Assembly: GCF_003350405.1 (NCBI RefSeq)
Contig: NZ_QQAW01000018.1
Location: forward strand, 1 to 45,199
DNA: 45,199 nucleotides
From: Gluconacetobacter liquefaciens
GTDB lineage: Bacteria > Pseudomonadota > Alphaproteobacteria > Acetobacterales > Acetobacteraceae
Reading direction: 5' to 3'
In this document: piece by piece, positions 24,073-32,328 of the stretch
Layout of the letters: the number at the start of each line of letters is the position of its first letter
Numbering within the stretch: position 1 is the first letter of the stretch
Made by a program: the position numbers and the translations under genes
Notes under the pieces: generated by a model
Told to the model about the DNA's origin: nothing
The model's database searches: none
What the model saw: the letters and a program-made list of their open reading frames with translations, nothing else

Positions 24073-24472
24073 CGCACCTATGGCGTGGGTGTGACAAAGA
24101 CCGCTTTCGCCGGTTGATCGGGGAAAGTGTGCCGGTTCTGTTCTTCAGATGTCCGGTAGCGACGCGGTTATGGCGTCGCCCGCACCGGAAGTGGCCGTGA
24201 TGATGGCCTGCCAGGAACGATCCTGGAAATTCCGAGCCTATGCCGTCCTGATTGTGAAACCAGGACGCGCAGGCTGCTTGCTGCTCTGGTCAGGAACCGG
24301 AATGACGGGGTGATGACCTGACCGCGCAGGCGGTATTTCCATATCATGTTTCTTTTCGAAATCAATATGATATGGCTGTATCTCTGGCGTGGAGAGGTTC
24401 TGTGCAGAAGTTCCCGTCCGCGTCTTCAAGGGGAAGAGGCCGGCGGGGGACTGGGCTCTCGTATTGTCAGTT
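24073..24472. other. Hairpin-rich spacer without a gene
   Basis: No credible ORF lies here. Instead there are four further dyads: GCGACGC/GCGTCGC (24159-24179, loop 7), CCAGGA/TCCTGG (24211-24226, loop 4), CGTCCTG/CAGGACG (24244-24267, loop 10) and CCATATCAT/ATGATATGG (24339-24375, 19-bp spacer, with GTTTC/GAAAT inside). The last lies downstream of tRNA-Gln and might end its transcript. The density of perfect stems suggests either an undescribed RNA or several repeat remnants. Confidence 0.4.
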
Positions 24473-24547
24473 TGGCTGGGGCGGGAGGACTCGAACCTCC
24501 GAATGGCGGAATCAAAATCCGCTGCCTTACCACTTGGCTACGCCCCA
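24473..24547 (-). tRNA. tRNA-Gln (anticodon UUG)
   Basis: Read on the minus strand, the gene starts TGGGGCGTAGCCAAGTGGT and ends CCCGCCCCAGCCA. The 7-bp acceptor stem is TGGGGCG/CGCCCCA, with discriminator G and an encoded CCA (24473-24475). The anticodon arm is GCGGA-TTTTGAT-TCCGC, so the anticodon is TTG, reading CAA/CAG. The T arm contains GGTTCGAGTCC. The U1-A72 end pair is typical of tRNA-Gln. Confidence 0.97.
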
Positions 24548-24623
24548 TTGGACCGGATCGTGTCGGCCTCGTCCTTCTAGAGGGAAGGATGGGGCCGCGT
24601 AAAGAGGGTTCCTGCGTCGGGGT

Positions 24624-25274
24624 TTACAGTTGGTCCGACAGGGGATCGAGCGGCAGGTCGATCGAGGGGTCGATCGGGTCCATGCTCTGCCCGGTCTCCG
24701 CCGTGGCGGCGCCGCGCCGTGTGAGCATGGTGCCCAGGCGGCCGGCGCGGTCCAGTGCCTGGTCAAGGGCGGCCATGGTGCGCGACATGTCTTCGGTGTC
24801 GTCGCGCTCCCACGCCCGCATCGTGTAGGCCCAGACGCCGATCAGGCCCTGGAGGCGCAGGACGCCGGCGGGGCCGGAGAGGTCGAGGCCCGCGGCGCCG
24901 GCCATCCAGCGCATGCTCTCCGCCGTCGTGGCGCCCAGGAACAGGGCCAGTGCGGGATCGAACGGCAGGGCGCGCATCACGGCGCGTACACCCTCGCGAT
25001 ATTGTTGCAGGACGTCGAAACGGCGCATCAGCACGTCGAACAATTGTTCGCGCACCGTGCCGGTGCTGCCGTCATCGACCAGGGCCGATTCATCGGCCAG
25101 CCGGCCGAGTTTCAGCAGGATGGCGGTCTTGACCGGAAAGCGGCGCCGGGCCTCGTCCAGCGGCACGCCGGCGTCGCGCGCGGCGTCGACGACGGTCAGC
25201 CGTCCCCAACCGTAAAGTGCGGCACGCTCCATGGCGGCGCGAAGCAGGGCATCGTCGAACTGATCGTTATCCAT
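24624..25274 (-). CDS. COQ9 family protein
   Basis: A 216-residue protein with a TetR-like fold. COQ9 proteins bind lipids and help the hydroxylation steps of ubiquinone synthesis (with COQ7 in eukaryotes). The N-terminal helices resemble a TetR DNA-binding domain (LLRAAMERAALYGWGRLTVV, DAARDAGVPLDEARRRFP), and the C-terminal part has the COQ9-specific blocks (SALVDDGSTGTVREQLFDVL, MRRFDVLQQYREGVRAVMRA, YTMRAWERDDTEDMSRTMAA). The ATG at 25274 is chosen; an in-frame ATG at 25292 is equally open, and neither has a strong ribosome site. UbiK, another ubiquinone factor, lies 1.6 kb away on the same strand. A TetR-type regulator is the alternative reading, less likely given the C-terminal match. 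Confidence 0.78.
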   Translation of the reverse strand: MDNDQFDDALLRAAMERAALYGWGRLTVVDAARDAGVPLDEARRRFPVKTAILLKLGRLADESALVDDGSTGTVREQLFDVLMRRFDVLQQYREGVRAVMRALPFDPALALFLGATTAESMRWMAGAAGLDLSGPAGVLRLQGLIGVWAYTMRAWERDDTEDMSRTMAALDQALDRAGRLGTMLTRRGAATAETGQSMDPIDPSIDLPLDPLSDQL

Positions 25275-25378
25275 AAGCTTTCTGACGGTCATCTGGTCTG
25301 TGGCCCGATCCGGCCGATCCGGAAGGCTTGGTCTTCATTGCGGTTAAATTACGGCGCAGGGGCGTGCAAGTTCGTCGT

Positions 25379-26210
25379 TCAGGATGCCAGTTCGTGCGCG
25401 CGGTGGGCGGCGGCGGCGATTGCCGCCTCCATTTCCGCCGGCCAGGCCGATGGCGCCATCAGGACATCCAGCGCCTTCTGGGTCGTGCCGCCGGGGCTGG
25501 TGACGCGGCGGCGCAGTTCCGCCGCGTCGAGACCCGACTGTTCCATCAGCGCGCCGGCGCCCGAGACGGTGCGCCGGGCGATCTGCCTTGCCAGGCCGGC
25601 GGGCAGGCCCTGGGCGATGCCGGCCTGTTCCATCAGTTCGGCCAGCAGGAAGACATAGGCGGGGCCGCTGCCCGAGACGGCGGTGACGGCGTCCATCTGC
25701 TGCTCTTCCGCCACCCAGGCGACGTCGCCCACCGCCGAGAGCAGGCGGGTGCAGAGGGCGCGGTCGGCCTCGGTCGCGGCGGGGGGGGGCGAAGCAGACG
25801 GTCATGCCCTGGCCGACGGCGCTGGGTGTGTTGGGCATGGCGCGGATGACGGTCGCGCCAGGGGCGCCGGCGGCGGCAAGGGCGGCGGTGAGGCCGCCGA
25901 CCGTCTTGCCGGCCATGACCGACAGGACCGGCGCGTGGCGGGCGAAACGCGCGATGGACGGCAGGATGTCCGCCGCCTTCTGCGGTTTCGTCGCCAGGAT
26001 GATCAGGGCGGGGGTGAAATCGTCCGGTAGATCGGAGGCCTGCCGGGCGACCGTGTGCGGGGCGGGAATATCGTCGCGGTGCCGGTCGAGAATGACGGAC
26101 GGGGCCAGCCCGTCCGCCTGCCAGCCGGCCAGCATCGCCCCGCCCATCTGCCCGCATCCGACGAGCAGCAGCGGGGGAAGCGGGGCGGGCGTGGTCTTCT
26201 CGTCGTTCAT
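25379..26210 (-). pseudogene. proC: Pyrroline-5-carboxylate reductase, +1 frameshift in a G run
   Basis: ProC reduces pyrroline-5-carboxylate to proline. The N-terminal half, from the ATG at 26210, has the Rossmann motif LLLVGCGQMGGAMLAGW, the ILATKPQKAADILP segment and VIRAMPNTPSAVGQGMTVCF. Right after CFAPP the frame is lost at a run of nine G (25781-25789); with eight G the protein would continue as AATEADRALCTRLLSAVGDV into the intact C-terminal dimerisation domain (MDAVTAVSGSGPAYVFLLAE, RRRVTSPGGTTQKALDVL), ending at 25379. The whole gene spans 832 bp, one more than a multiple of three. It overlaps the upstream ybjN-like gene by 4 bp. Because proA is intact in the window and a single base explains the break, a sequencing error or slippage at the homopolymer is at least as likely as true loss. 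Confidence 0.88.
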
Positions 26211-26710
26211 GCTTCGCCTGCGCAGTCGAGCATGGCGGCTTCCAGCGCCTCGGTGGGGGTTTTGCCGCCCCACAGGACGAACTGGAAGGCTGGGTAGAAG
26301 CGCTCGCATTCCGTGATGGCGATGTCGATCATGTCTTCCAGGCTTTCCATCGATGCGCCGGGGGCGCCGCGCAGCAGGACGGCGTGACGAAACAGCGGCA
26401 TGCCGCTTTCCAGATCCATGCCGAAATGACCGATCCACAACCGCTCGTTGGCCAGTGCCACCAGTTCGAACAGGGCGCGGCGCTGCTGGTGAGGCACCTT
26501 GAGATCGAACGTGCAGGTGAAGTGCATCGCGCTGACTTCGCGCGACCAGGAGAAATACAGACCGTAGTCGCACCATTTCCCGGGGGCCTCGGCGGCCATT
26601 TCCGAATCGTTGCGGCGTTCGAACGCCCATTCGTATCCGCCGACGATCTGTTCCATCAGATCGAGCGGGTTGGCGTCGTGCTTGGAAGTGGAGATGGAGA
26701 GGGCAGGCAT
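26207..26710 (-). CDS. YbjN domain-containing protein
   Basis: A 167-residue soluble protein of the YbjN family (sensory transduction regulator domain), with a fold related to type III secretion chaperones; its cellular role is unclear. Conserved blocks: ANPLDLMEQIVGGYEWAFER, WCDYGLYFSWSREVSAMHFT, LANERLWIGHFGMDLESGMP and RHAVLLRGAPGASMESLEDM. The start at 26710 (MPALSISTSK) follows GGGGAG with good spacing; the longer open frame upstream is rejected. It overlaps proC by 4 bp (ATGA), an alphaproteobacterial arrangement I recall seeing often, so the two are translationally coupled. Confidence 0.85.
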   Translation of the reverse strand: MPALSISTSKHDANPLDLMEQIVGGYEWAFERRNDSEMAAEAPGKWCDYGLYFSWSREVSAMHFTCTFDLKVPHQQRRALFELVALANERLWIGHFGMDLESGMPLFRHAVLLRGAPGASMESLEDMIDIAITECERFYPAFQFVLWGGKTPTEALEAAMLDCAGEA

Positions 26711-26901
26711 GTGGGACTCCCCTAGGCCGTGGAGGGAGGGGGCCGGCGTCGTGCGTCGGACCCCGAACGTCTGCAAACCGGACCATGTGTCATTCCCGCC
26801 ACGGGTGGGAATGTGGTCACACCCCAACCCTATGGGCGGTCTGGCCATGCTGGCAAGCGCAGGCGCATGCGTGCGGACGATCGAGACAAAAAATTTATTG
26901 T

Positions 26902-27225
26902 TCAGGCGTAATTGCTGAACGATCCGCCCGGCGGCTCGGGAGCCGGAAACGGCTCGTTCGGGGCGATGACGGCTTCCAGCGTGGCGACTCGTGCTTCCAG
27001 CGCGGCCAGCCGGGCGTCGGACTCTTCCTGGGCGGCGCGGGCGCGGGCGGCGAGTTCGCGCACAACCTCGAATTCCTCGCGCCGGACGAGGTTCAGCGAC
27101 GACAGGGCTTCGTCGACCCGCACGCGGACGATGGCGCCGACCTCCTCGCGCACGCCTGCCAGGGCCGAGAGCGCGCCGCCGGCGACACCGGCGAGATCAT
27201 CAAAAAAGCGTGGCCTGTCGGACAT
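26902..27225 (-). CDS. Accessory factor UbiK family protein
   Basis: A 107-residue protein of the UbiK/BMFP family. In E. coli UbiK forms a complex with UbiJ and assists aerobic ubiquinone synthesis; the C-terminal coiled coil binds membranes. Here, the N-terminal DRPRFFDDLAGVAGGALSAL is amphipathic, and RREEFEVVRELAARARAAQE with ARLAALEARVATLEA forms the coiled coil, followed by a short tail. The start at 27225 has an excellent AGGAGG site 7 bp upstream, so the longer open frame is not used. It is divergent from rfaD, with 271 bp between the two starts. Confidence 0.85.
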   Translation of the reverse strand: MSDRPRFFDDLAGVAGGALSALAGVREEVGAIVRVRVDEALSSLNLVRREEFEVVRELAARARAAQEESDARLAALEARVATLEAVIAPNEPFPAPEPPGGSFSNYA

Positions 27226-27410
27226 GGCGGGTCCTCCTATGTTCACTGCCGGGTCTGTGCCCGCACCCGCCGGAGGGAGCGCGGACCGAGGGATCGCATG
27301 CGCAGCATATAGACAGTCCGGTGCCGCAAGACCATCCGGCAATACGAAAGGCGGGCTTGCGGTGCGGGGTCCGGGGCGGGTTGAGAATGTTCATCGGAGT
27401 ATCGGAGAGC

Positions 27411-27457
27411 CTGTCTGCAATCTGCGCTGGTGGCGATCCGAAGCGCAGTCCGGACAG
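27411..27457. repeat. Hairpin in the rfaD leader containing a dispersed 17-mer
   Basis: CTGTC (27411-27415) and CTGCGCT (27422-27428) pair with AGCGCAG (27442-27448) and GACAG (27453-27457), giving a two-part stem 40 bp upstream of the rfaD ATG. Its loop region contains GCGCTGGTGGCGATCCG (27424-27440), identical to 39631-39647 inside another inverted repeat. A 17-bp exact match between two intergenic hairpins 12 kb apart suggests a dispersed repeat family. Confidence 0.5.
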
Positions 27458-27496
27458 CCTCTTCGAACGTGGCGCGATCTGTTTTATAGAGACGGC

Positions 27497-28477
27497 ATGA
27501 TCATCATCACCGGTGGAGCCGGTTTCATCGGCTCATGTCTACAGGCGGCGCTTCGGGCGCGGGGCGAGGAGACGGTGATCGTCGACTGGCTGGGAACGGG
27601 CGACAAATGGCGCAATGTGGCGCGCCATGCGCCCGACCGGCTGGTGGCCCCCGAGGCGCTGGACGCCTTTCTGGACAGCCGGCCCGACGTGTCCGCCGTG
27701 CTGCATATGGGGGCGATCAGCGAGACCACCGCCCGCGACGGCGATCTGGTCTGGCGCACCAATGTCGATCTGTCGACGCGCCTGTGGCAGTGGTGCGCGC
27801 GGGAAGGGGTGCGGTTCATCTATGCGTCCTCGGCCGCCACCTATGGCGCGGCCGACCGGCCGGAGCAGTTTTCCGACGATCCGGCGGGGCTGGAGGCGCT
27901 GCGGCCGCTGAACCTGTATGGCTGGTCGAAACATGTGTTCGACCGCCATGTGCAGGCGTGGACGGCCGGAAACGAGCCCGCGCCCGCGCAGTGGGCCGGG
28001 CTGAAATTCTTCAATGTCTATGGGCCGAACGAATACCACAAAGGTGGCATGGTCTCGGTCGTGAAGGTGAAATACGACGAGCTGATGCGCGGCGGGCCGG
28101 CCAGGCTGTTCCGCTCGAACGTGCCCGGCCTGGCGGATGGGGCGCAGGCACGCGACTTCATCTGGGTGGGGGATGTGGTCAACGTCATGCTTTGGCTGCT
28201 GGACAATCCGCATGTCAGCGGGCTGTTCAATTGCGGTACCGGGGTGGCGCGCACCTATCTGGATCTGGCCCATGCGGTGTGCGATGCGGCCGGCGTGGCC
28301 CGGCAGGTCGAATTCGTGGACATGCCCGAGGCGCTGCGCGGCCATTATCAATCCTATACCTGTGCCGACATGACGCGGCTGCGCGCGGCGGGATACACTA
28401 GGCCGTTTACGTCGCTGGAGGACGGGGTCCGCCGCTACGTGCATGATTACCTCGCCACCGCCGACGCCTATCTGTGA
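27497..28477 (+). CDS. rfaD: ADP-L-glycero-D-manno-heptose 6-epimerase
   Basis: A 326-residue NAD(P)-dependent short-chain (extended SDR) epimerase that makes the L-glycero-heptose donor for the lipopolysaccharide inner core. The nucleotide-binding motif MIIITGGAGFIGSCLQAAL opens the protein; the catalytic residues are in YASSAATYGAA (Ser/Thr) and NLYGWSKHVFDRHV (Y and K of YxxxK). The substrate-binding segment KFFNVYGPNEYHKGGMVSV is typical of HldD/RfaD rather than GalE. The start at 27497 gives a protein beginning at the glycine-rich loop, as in the family. It heads a rightward cluster with lgt 43 bp downstream. Confidence 0.93.
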   Translation: MIIITGGAGFIGSCLQAALRARGEETVIVDWLGTGDKWRNVARHAPDRLVAPEALDAFLDSRPDVSAVLHMGAISETTARDGDLVWRTNVDLSTRLWQWCAREGVRFIYASSAATYGAADRPEQFSDDPAGLEALRPLNLYGWSKHVFDRHVQAWTAGNEPAPAQWAGLKFFNVYGPNEYHKGGMVSVVKVKYDELMRGGPARLFRSNVPGLADGAQARDFIWVGDVVNVMLWLLDNPHVSGLFNCGTGVARTYLDLAHAVCDAAGVARQVEFVDMPEALRGHYQSYTCADMTRLRAAGYTRPFTSLEDGVRRYVHDYLATADAYL

Positions 28478-28520
28478 TGTTCGTCCGGTTCCTGCCCCCC
28501 TCGACGTCGAAGGACGCCGC

Positions 28521-29369
28521 ATGCTGCCTGTACTGATCTTTCCGCAATTCGATCCGGTCATGGTGCATGTGGGGCCGCTGGCCATCCGCTGGTACGCCAT
28601 GGCCTATATCACCGCGCTGCTGGTGGGCTGGCGGCTGGTGCGCCATCTGGTCACGCTGACGCCGCGTGCCGGTACGCCGGAGCAGGTGGATGATTTCCTG
28701 ACCTGGGCCACGCTGGGCGTCGTGCTGGGGGGGCGGCTGGGCTACATCCTGTTCTATCAGCCGCAGGTCTATCTGGCGCATCCGCTGGCCGCGTTGCAGG
28801 TGTGGCATGGCGGGATGTCGTTCCACGGCGGGGCGCTGGGGGTGGTGGCGGCGCTGGCGCTGTTCGCCCGGCGCAATGGGCTCAGTTTTCTGGCCTTTTC
28901 CGACCGGGTGACCATCGTGGTGCCGATGGGGCTGGGGTTGGGCCGGGTTGCGAACTTCATCAACGGCGAATTGTGGGGCCGGGCCGCGCCGGCCGATCTG
29001 CCGTGGGCGATGATCTTTCCGCAGGCAGGGCCGGAGCCGCGCCACCCTTCGGAACTTTATGAGGCGTTGCTGGAAGGTGCGGTGCTGTTCACCGTCATGT
29101 GGCTGGTGGCGCGCAGCGAGCGGATTCGCGAGCGGCCGGGCTTTCTGGCCGGGCTGTTCCTGTTCGGCTATGCGCTGGCGCGCAGTTTCTGCGAGTTTTT
29201 CCGCGAGCCTGACGCCTTTATCGGGTTCCTGCCGTTCGGGACCACGATGGGGCAGCTTCTATGCATTCCGATGGCGATTGCCGGTGCGGGGCTGATGGCG
29301 CAGGCGATGCTGAAGCCGCCTTGCCCCGTCCTGATGCCGGCCGAGGCCGTGGAAGGCGAGCATCCGTGA
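28521..29369 (+). CDS. lgt: Prolipoprotein diacylglyceryl transferase
   Basis: A 282-residue inner-membrane enzyme with about seven membrane helices. It moves diacylglyceryl from phosphatidylglycerol to the lipobox cysteine of prolipoproteins, the first step in lipoprotein maturation. Key motifs: PLAIRWYAMAYITALLVGW, the GGRLGYILFYQP stretch, VWHGGMSFHGGALG (catalytic His region), the Lgt signature GLGRVANFINGELWGR and HPSELYEALLEG. The start at 28521 follows a GAAGGA site; the longer frame upstream lacks one. The stop overlaps the GTG of the next gene. The lipoprotein encoded at 31235 is a possible local substrate. Confidence 0.95.
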   Translation: MLPVLIFPQFDPVMVHVGPLAIRWYAMAYITALLVGWRLVRHLVTLTPRAGTPEQVDDFLTWATLGVVLGGRLGYILFYQPQVYLAHPLAALQVWHGGMSFHGGALGVVAALALFARRNGLSFLAFSDRVTIVVPMGLGLGRVANFINGELWGRAAPADLPWAMIFPQAGPEPRHPSELYEALLEGAVLFTVMWLVARSERIRERPGFLAGLFLFGYALARSFCEFFREPDAFIGFLPFGTTMGQLLCIPMAIAGAGLMAQAMLKPPCPVLMPAEAVEGEHP

Positions 29370-30424
29370 GCGGTGCCGCGCCGGAACGGCTGGACCGGTT
29401 CATGGCGCGGGCCAATGCGGCCTATTATGCCGGGCGGGACCCGTTTGCGGACTTCATCACCGCGCCCGAGATTTCGCAGATGTTCGGCGAGATTCTCGGG
29501 GCGTGGGTGGCGGTGACCTGGCAGGGGATGGGACGGCCCGATCCGTTCATCCTTGCCGAGGCCGGGCCGGGGCGCGGTACGCTGATGGCCGACATGACAC
29601 GATTGCTGGCGCGGGTGGCGCCCGATTGCCATGGCGCGGCGCGCGTGCATCTGGTCGAGACCTCGCCCCGTCTGCGCGACGTGCAGCGTGCGGCGCTGGC
29701 GGGGCGGACGGCGCATCCGGTGGCGTGGCATGAGACGATCGCGGCGCTGCCCGAAGGGCCGATGATCCTGCTGGCCAATGAATTTCTCGATGCCTTGCCG
29801 ATCCGGCAGTTCGTGCGGACCGAGACGGGTTGGGACGAGCGGTTCGTGGAGGGAGTGGGGTTCGTGACGCTGCCGGCGGTGGACCTGCCGGAAGGGCCGT
29901 TCGACCGGCCGGTGCCCGAGGGCGAGATCCTGGAATGTTGCCCCGACGCGCTGGGCGTGGCGCGGGAGGTGGCGGCACGGTTCGTCCGGTCGGCCGGTAC
30001 GGCTTTGTTCATCGATTACGGGTATGACGGCGCGCTGTGGGGGGACACGTTGCAGGCGCTGCGCGATGGCCAGCCGGCCTGGCCGCTGGCCGATCCGGGA
30101 CAGGCCGACCTGACGGCGCATGTCGATTTTGCGGCCTTTGCCCGCGCGGCGGTGGGGGCGGCCTGTCATGGCAGCGTGACGCAGGGGGCGCTGCTGGCGG
30201 AACTGGGTCTTTTTGCGCGGGCTGGGCAACTGGCGCGCAACCGGCCGCCGGTCGAAGCCCACGCTATTCAGGATGCCGCCCAGCGATTGGCGGCGCCGGA
30301 CCGGATGGGGCGGCTGTTCAAGGCTCTGGCGGTGACGTCGCCGGGATTGCCGGTGCCGCCGGGTTTTGCCGTCGCGCCGCTGGCGGGGACGCACGGTGAG
30401 GAGGGAGGACGCCATGAGCCATGA
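29366..30424 (+). CDS. MidA/NDUFAF7-family SAM-dependent methyltransferase
   Basis: A 352-residue class I methyltransferase of COG1565. In mitochondria NDUFAF7 methylates an arginine of complex I subunit NDUFS2 during assembly; the bacterial substrate is presumably the same subunit. Family motifs: ANAAYYAGRDPFADFITAPE, ISQMFGEILGAWVA, the SAM site LAEAGPGRGTLMADMTRLL, and ILLANEFLDALPIRQFV, followed by ALFIDYGYDGALWGDTLQAL. A GTG at 29366 overlapping the lgt stop (GTGA) is chosen as start, which fits translational coupling. The gene overlaps pgeF by 11 bp. NDUFA12 in this window also belongs to complex I. Confidence 0.88.
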   Translation: MSGAAPERLDRFMARANAAYYAGRDPFADFITAPEISQMFGEILGAWVAVTWQGMGRPDPFILAEAGPGRGTLMADMTRLLARVAPDCHGAARVHLVETSPRLRDVQRAALAGRTAHPVAWHETIAALPEGPMILLANEFLDALPIRQFVRTETGWDERFVEGVGFVTLPAVDLPEGPFDRPVPEGEILECCPDALGVAREVAARFVRSAGTALFIDYGYDGALWGDTLQALRDGQPAWPLADPGQADLTAHVDFAAFARAAVGAACHGSVTQGALLAELGLFARAGQLARNRPPVEAHAIQDAAQRLAAPDRMGRLFKALAVTSPGLPVPPGFAVAPLAGTHGEEGGRHEP

Positions 30425-31238
30425 GGATATCGTGCAGGAGGCCGGGACGATTCCGTCTGCTGCGATCCTGCGGCATGGGCTGCTGGATGGTGTGCCGCAT
30501 GGGTTCTTTACCCGGCAGGGCGGGATGTCGCAGGGGCCTTATGCCAGCCTGAACTGCTCGACCCGTTCGGGTGACGACCCGGTGGCGCTGGCGGAAAACC
30601 GGCGGCGGGTGGCGCAGGCCGTCGGCGTGGCGCCGGCGCATCTGCTGGGCGTGACGCAGGTGCATGGCGATGGGGTGGTGACGGTGACGGCGCCCTGGCC
30701 CGTCGGGCAGGGGGCGGCGGCCGATGCGATGGTGACCGATCGGCCTGGGCTGGCGCTGGGCGTGATTACCGCCGATTGCGGGCCGGTGCTGTTTGCCTCG
30801 GCGGACGGTCGGGTGGTGGGGGCGGCGCATGCCGGCTGGCGCGGGGCCGTGGGTGGCGTGCTGGAGGCGACGCTGGCGGCCATGGCGGCGCTGGGGGGGG
30901 CGGCTGCGCATGTGCGGGCGGTGGTCGGCCCCTGTATCGGGCTGGACAGTTACGAAGTGGGGGCCGACATGCGCGCGCAGGCGCTGGCGGCCGATCCCGG
31001 AGCGGAATCGTTCTTTCATGCCGGTCGGCGGGGGGAGCATTTCCAGTTCGATCTGGCGGGTTATTGCGTGGCGCGCCTGCGTGCGGCGGGCATCGGCGAG
31101 GCGGTGGCGCTGGGGGTGGATACGCTGGCCGACGAGGCACGGTTCTTCAGCCATCGGCGCCGGACGCTGGCGGGGGGCGGGCCGATCGGGCACCAGATTT
31201 CGGTCATCGCGCCGGCTGGTGCTACAGGTCTGGCATGA
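30414..31238 (+). CDS. pgeF: Peptidoglycan editing factor PgeF / purine nucleoside phosphorylase (YfiH)
   Basis: A 274-residue Cu-oxidase_4 (YfiH) protein. E. coli PgeF keeps peptidoglycan stem peptides accurate; family members are also reported to be purine nucleoside phosphorylases or laccase-like. The metal-binding residues are present: LLGVTQVHGDGVVTV (His), VITADCGPVLFA (Cys) and GAAHAGWRGAVGGVLEATL (His). The C-terminal GGRRGEHFQFDLA-like and FFSHRRR segments are also typical. The ATG at 30414 has GGGAGGACG just upstream. An 8-G run (30893-30900) is in frame here. It overlaps midA by 11 bp and the lipoprotein gene by 4 bp. Confidence 0.9.
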   Translation: MSHEDIVQEAGTIPSAAILRHGLLDGVPHGFFTRQGGMSQGPYASLNCSTRSGDDPVALAENRRRVAQAVGVAPAHLLGVTQVHGDGVVTVTAPWPVGQGAAADAMVTDRPGLALGVITADCGPVLFASADGRVVGAAHAGWRGAVGGVLEATLAAMAALGGAAAHVRAVVGPCIGLDSYEVGADMRAQALAADPGAESFFHAGRRGEHFQFDLAGYCVARLRAAGIGEAVALGVDTLADEARFFSHRRRTLAGGGPIGHQISVIAPAGATGLA

Positions 31239-32209
31239 TTTGCGTGCTTCCTGTCCGTCGTCTCGCTGGTCTGGCTGGTGCGGCCAGTCTGCTGCTCCTG
31301 TCCGGGTGTCTGGACGTGCCCCATCCGTTTCGCGATCCGGGGCAGGTCGGGCGGTCGCTGGCCCGGAATGCACCGCCCGCGCGGCTGGCGATTCCGCTGC
31401 CGGCGGCGGCGTTGCTGACCGATGCGGCGGCGCGGGAGTGGAGCCGCGACATGGCCGCTGCCCTGCTGGAACAGACGGTGCCGGCGATGGCCCAGCCCGT
31501 GCGCCCCGGCGACTGGTGGTTGCGGCTGGGCGCGGAGACGCGGGGCGGGATGGTGGTGCCGACCTACAGCATCATGACGCCGGCCGGCGTGGTGCGGAAC
31601 GCGGGTGAGGGGGTGGGGGTGCCCGCTGCCGCCTGGGCTGCCGGCGACGTGGATGCGCTGCGTGGGTCCGCGCATCAGCTTGCGCTGGCGATCGCGGGGG
31701 CGCTGACGGGGATTCAGGCCGACCAGATGGCGCTGGACCCGCACAGCCTGAAGCATCGTGCGGCGCGGGTCTATTTCTCCGGGGTGAAAGGGGCGCCGGG
31801 GGACGGAAATGTGGCGCTGGCCCAGGCGTTCGTGGGCTCGCTGCGGGATGCCGAGGATGCGGTGCAGGACAATCCGCGCGATGCCGATTTTACCGTCTCG
31901 TGCGTGGTGACGGTCAGTGAGGTCATTCCCGGCGGGTCGGGCCATCCGCAGCAGCATCTGCAACTGGTCTGGCGGGTGGTCGATGCGCAGGGCAAGGAAT
32001 CGGGGGCGGCCACGCAGCTTCATGATATCGACGCCCATTCGCTGGACGGGCATTGGGGCGAGGTCGCGCTGGCTGCCGCGCAGGAGGCGGCGGGGGGGGT
32101 GCGGCAGGTGATCTCGCGCTATTCGGGGCGGGACAACACGCCGTTGCCGCCGCCTGCCGGGACGCAGGCGGGTGCGCCTTCTGTGGCGAAGGGGCAACGG
32201 TCGGGCTGA
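31235..32209 (+). CDS. Predicted lipoprotein of unknown function
   Basis: A 324-residue protein with a type II signal peptide: basic MICVLPVRRLAG, hydrophobic core, and lipobox LLLSGC with the acylated cysteine at residue 25; D at +2 after the next L is not present (C-L-D), so outer-membrane sorting is plausible. The body shows no family I can name. It has motifs such as RPGDWWLRLGAETRGGMVVP, RAARVYFSGVKGAPGDGNVA, DFTVSCVVTVSEVIPGGSGH and LQLVWRVVDAQGKESG, which look like a lipoprotein beta domain. The ATG overlaps the pgeF stop (ATGA). An 8-G run at 32092-32099 is in frame. Likely restricted to acetic acid bacteria and relatives, which a search could test. Confidence 0.75.
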   Translation: MICVLPVRRLAGLAGAASLLLLSGCLDVPHPFRDPGQVGRSLARNAPPARLAIPLPAAALLTDAAAREWSRDMAAALLEQTVPAMAQPVRPGDWWLRLGAETRGGMVVPTYSIMTPAGVVRNAGEGVGVPAAAWAAGDVDALRGSAHQLALAIAGALTGIQADQMALDPHSLKHRAARVYFSGVKGAPGDGNVALAQAFVGSLRDAEDAVQDNPRDADFTVSCVVTVSEVIPGGSGHPQQHLQLVWRVVDAQGKESGAATQLHDIDAHSLDGHWGEVALAAAQEAAGGVRQVISRYSGRDNTPLPPPAGTQAGAPSVAKGQRSG

Positions 32210-32328
32210 TCCCGCGTCTGCGGCATGGCCGGCATGCACGATCGATACGCGAGACGGATGACAGGACGGGGCGCGGTTGCTAGAACCCGCGCGCCAGCCA
32301 TGAGTGCGCCTTCCGGGAGCGTTGCCAG

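Noticed and set aside
24473-24547. Prophage or island integrated at tRNA-Gln
   Set aside because: No integrase gene is nearby and I found no duplicate of the tRNA 3-prime end on either side.
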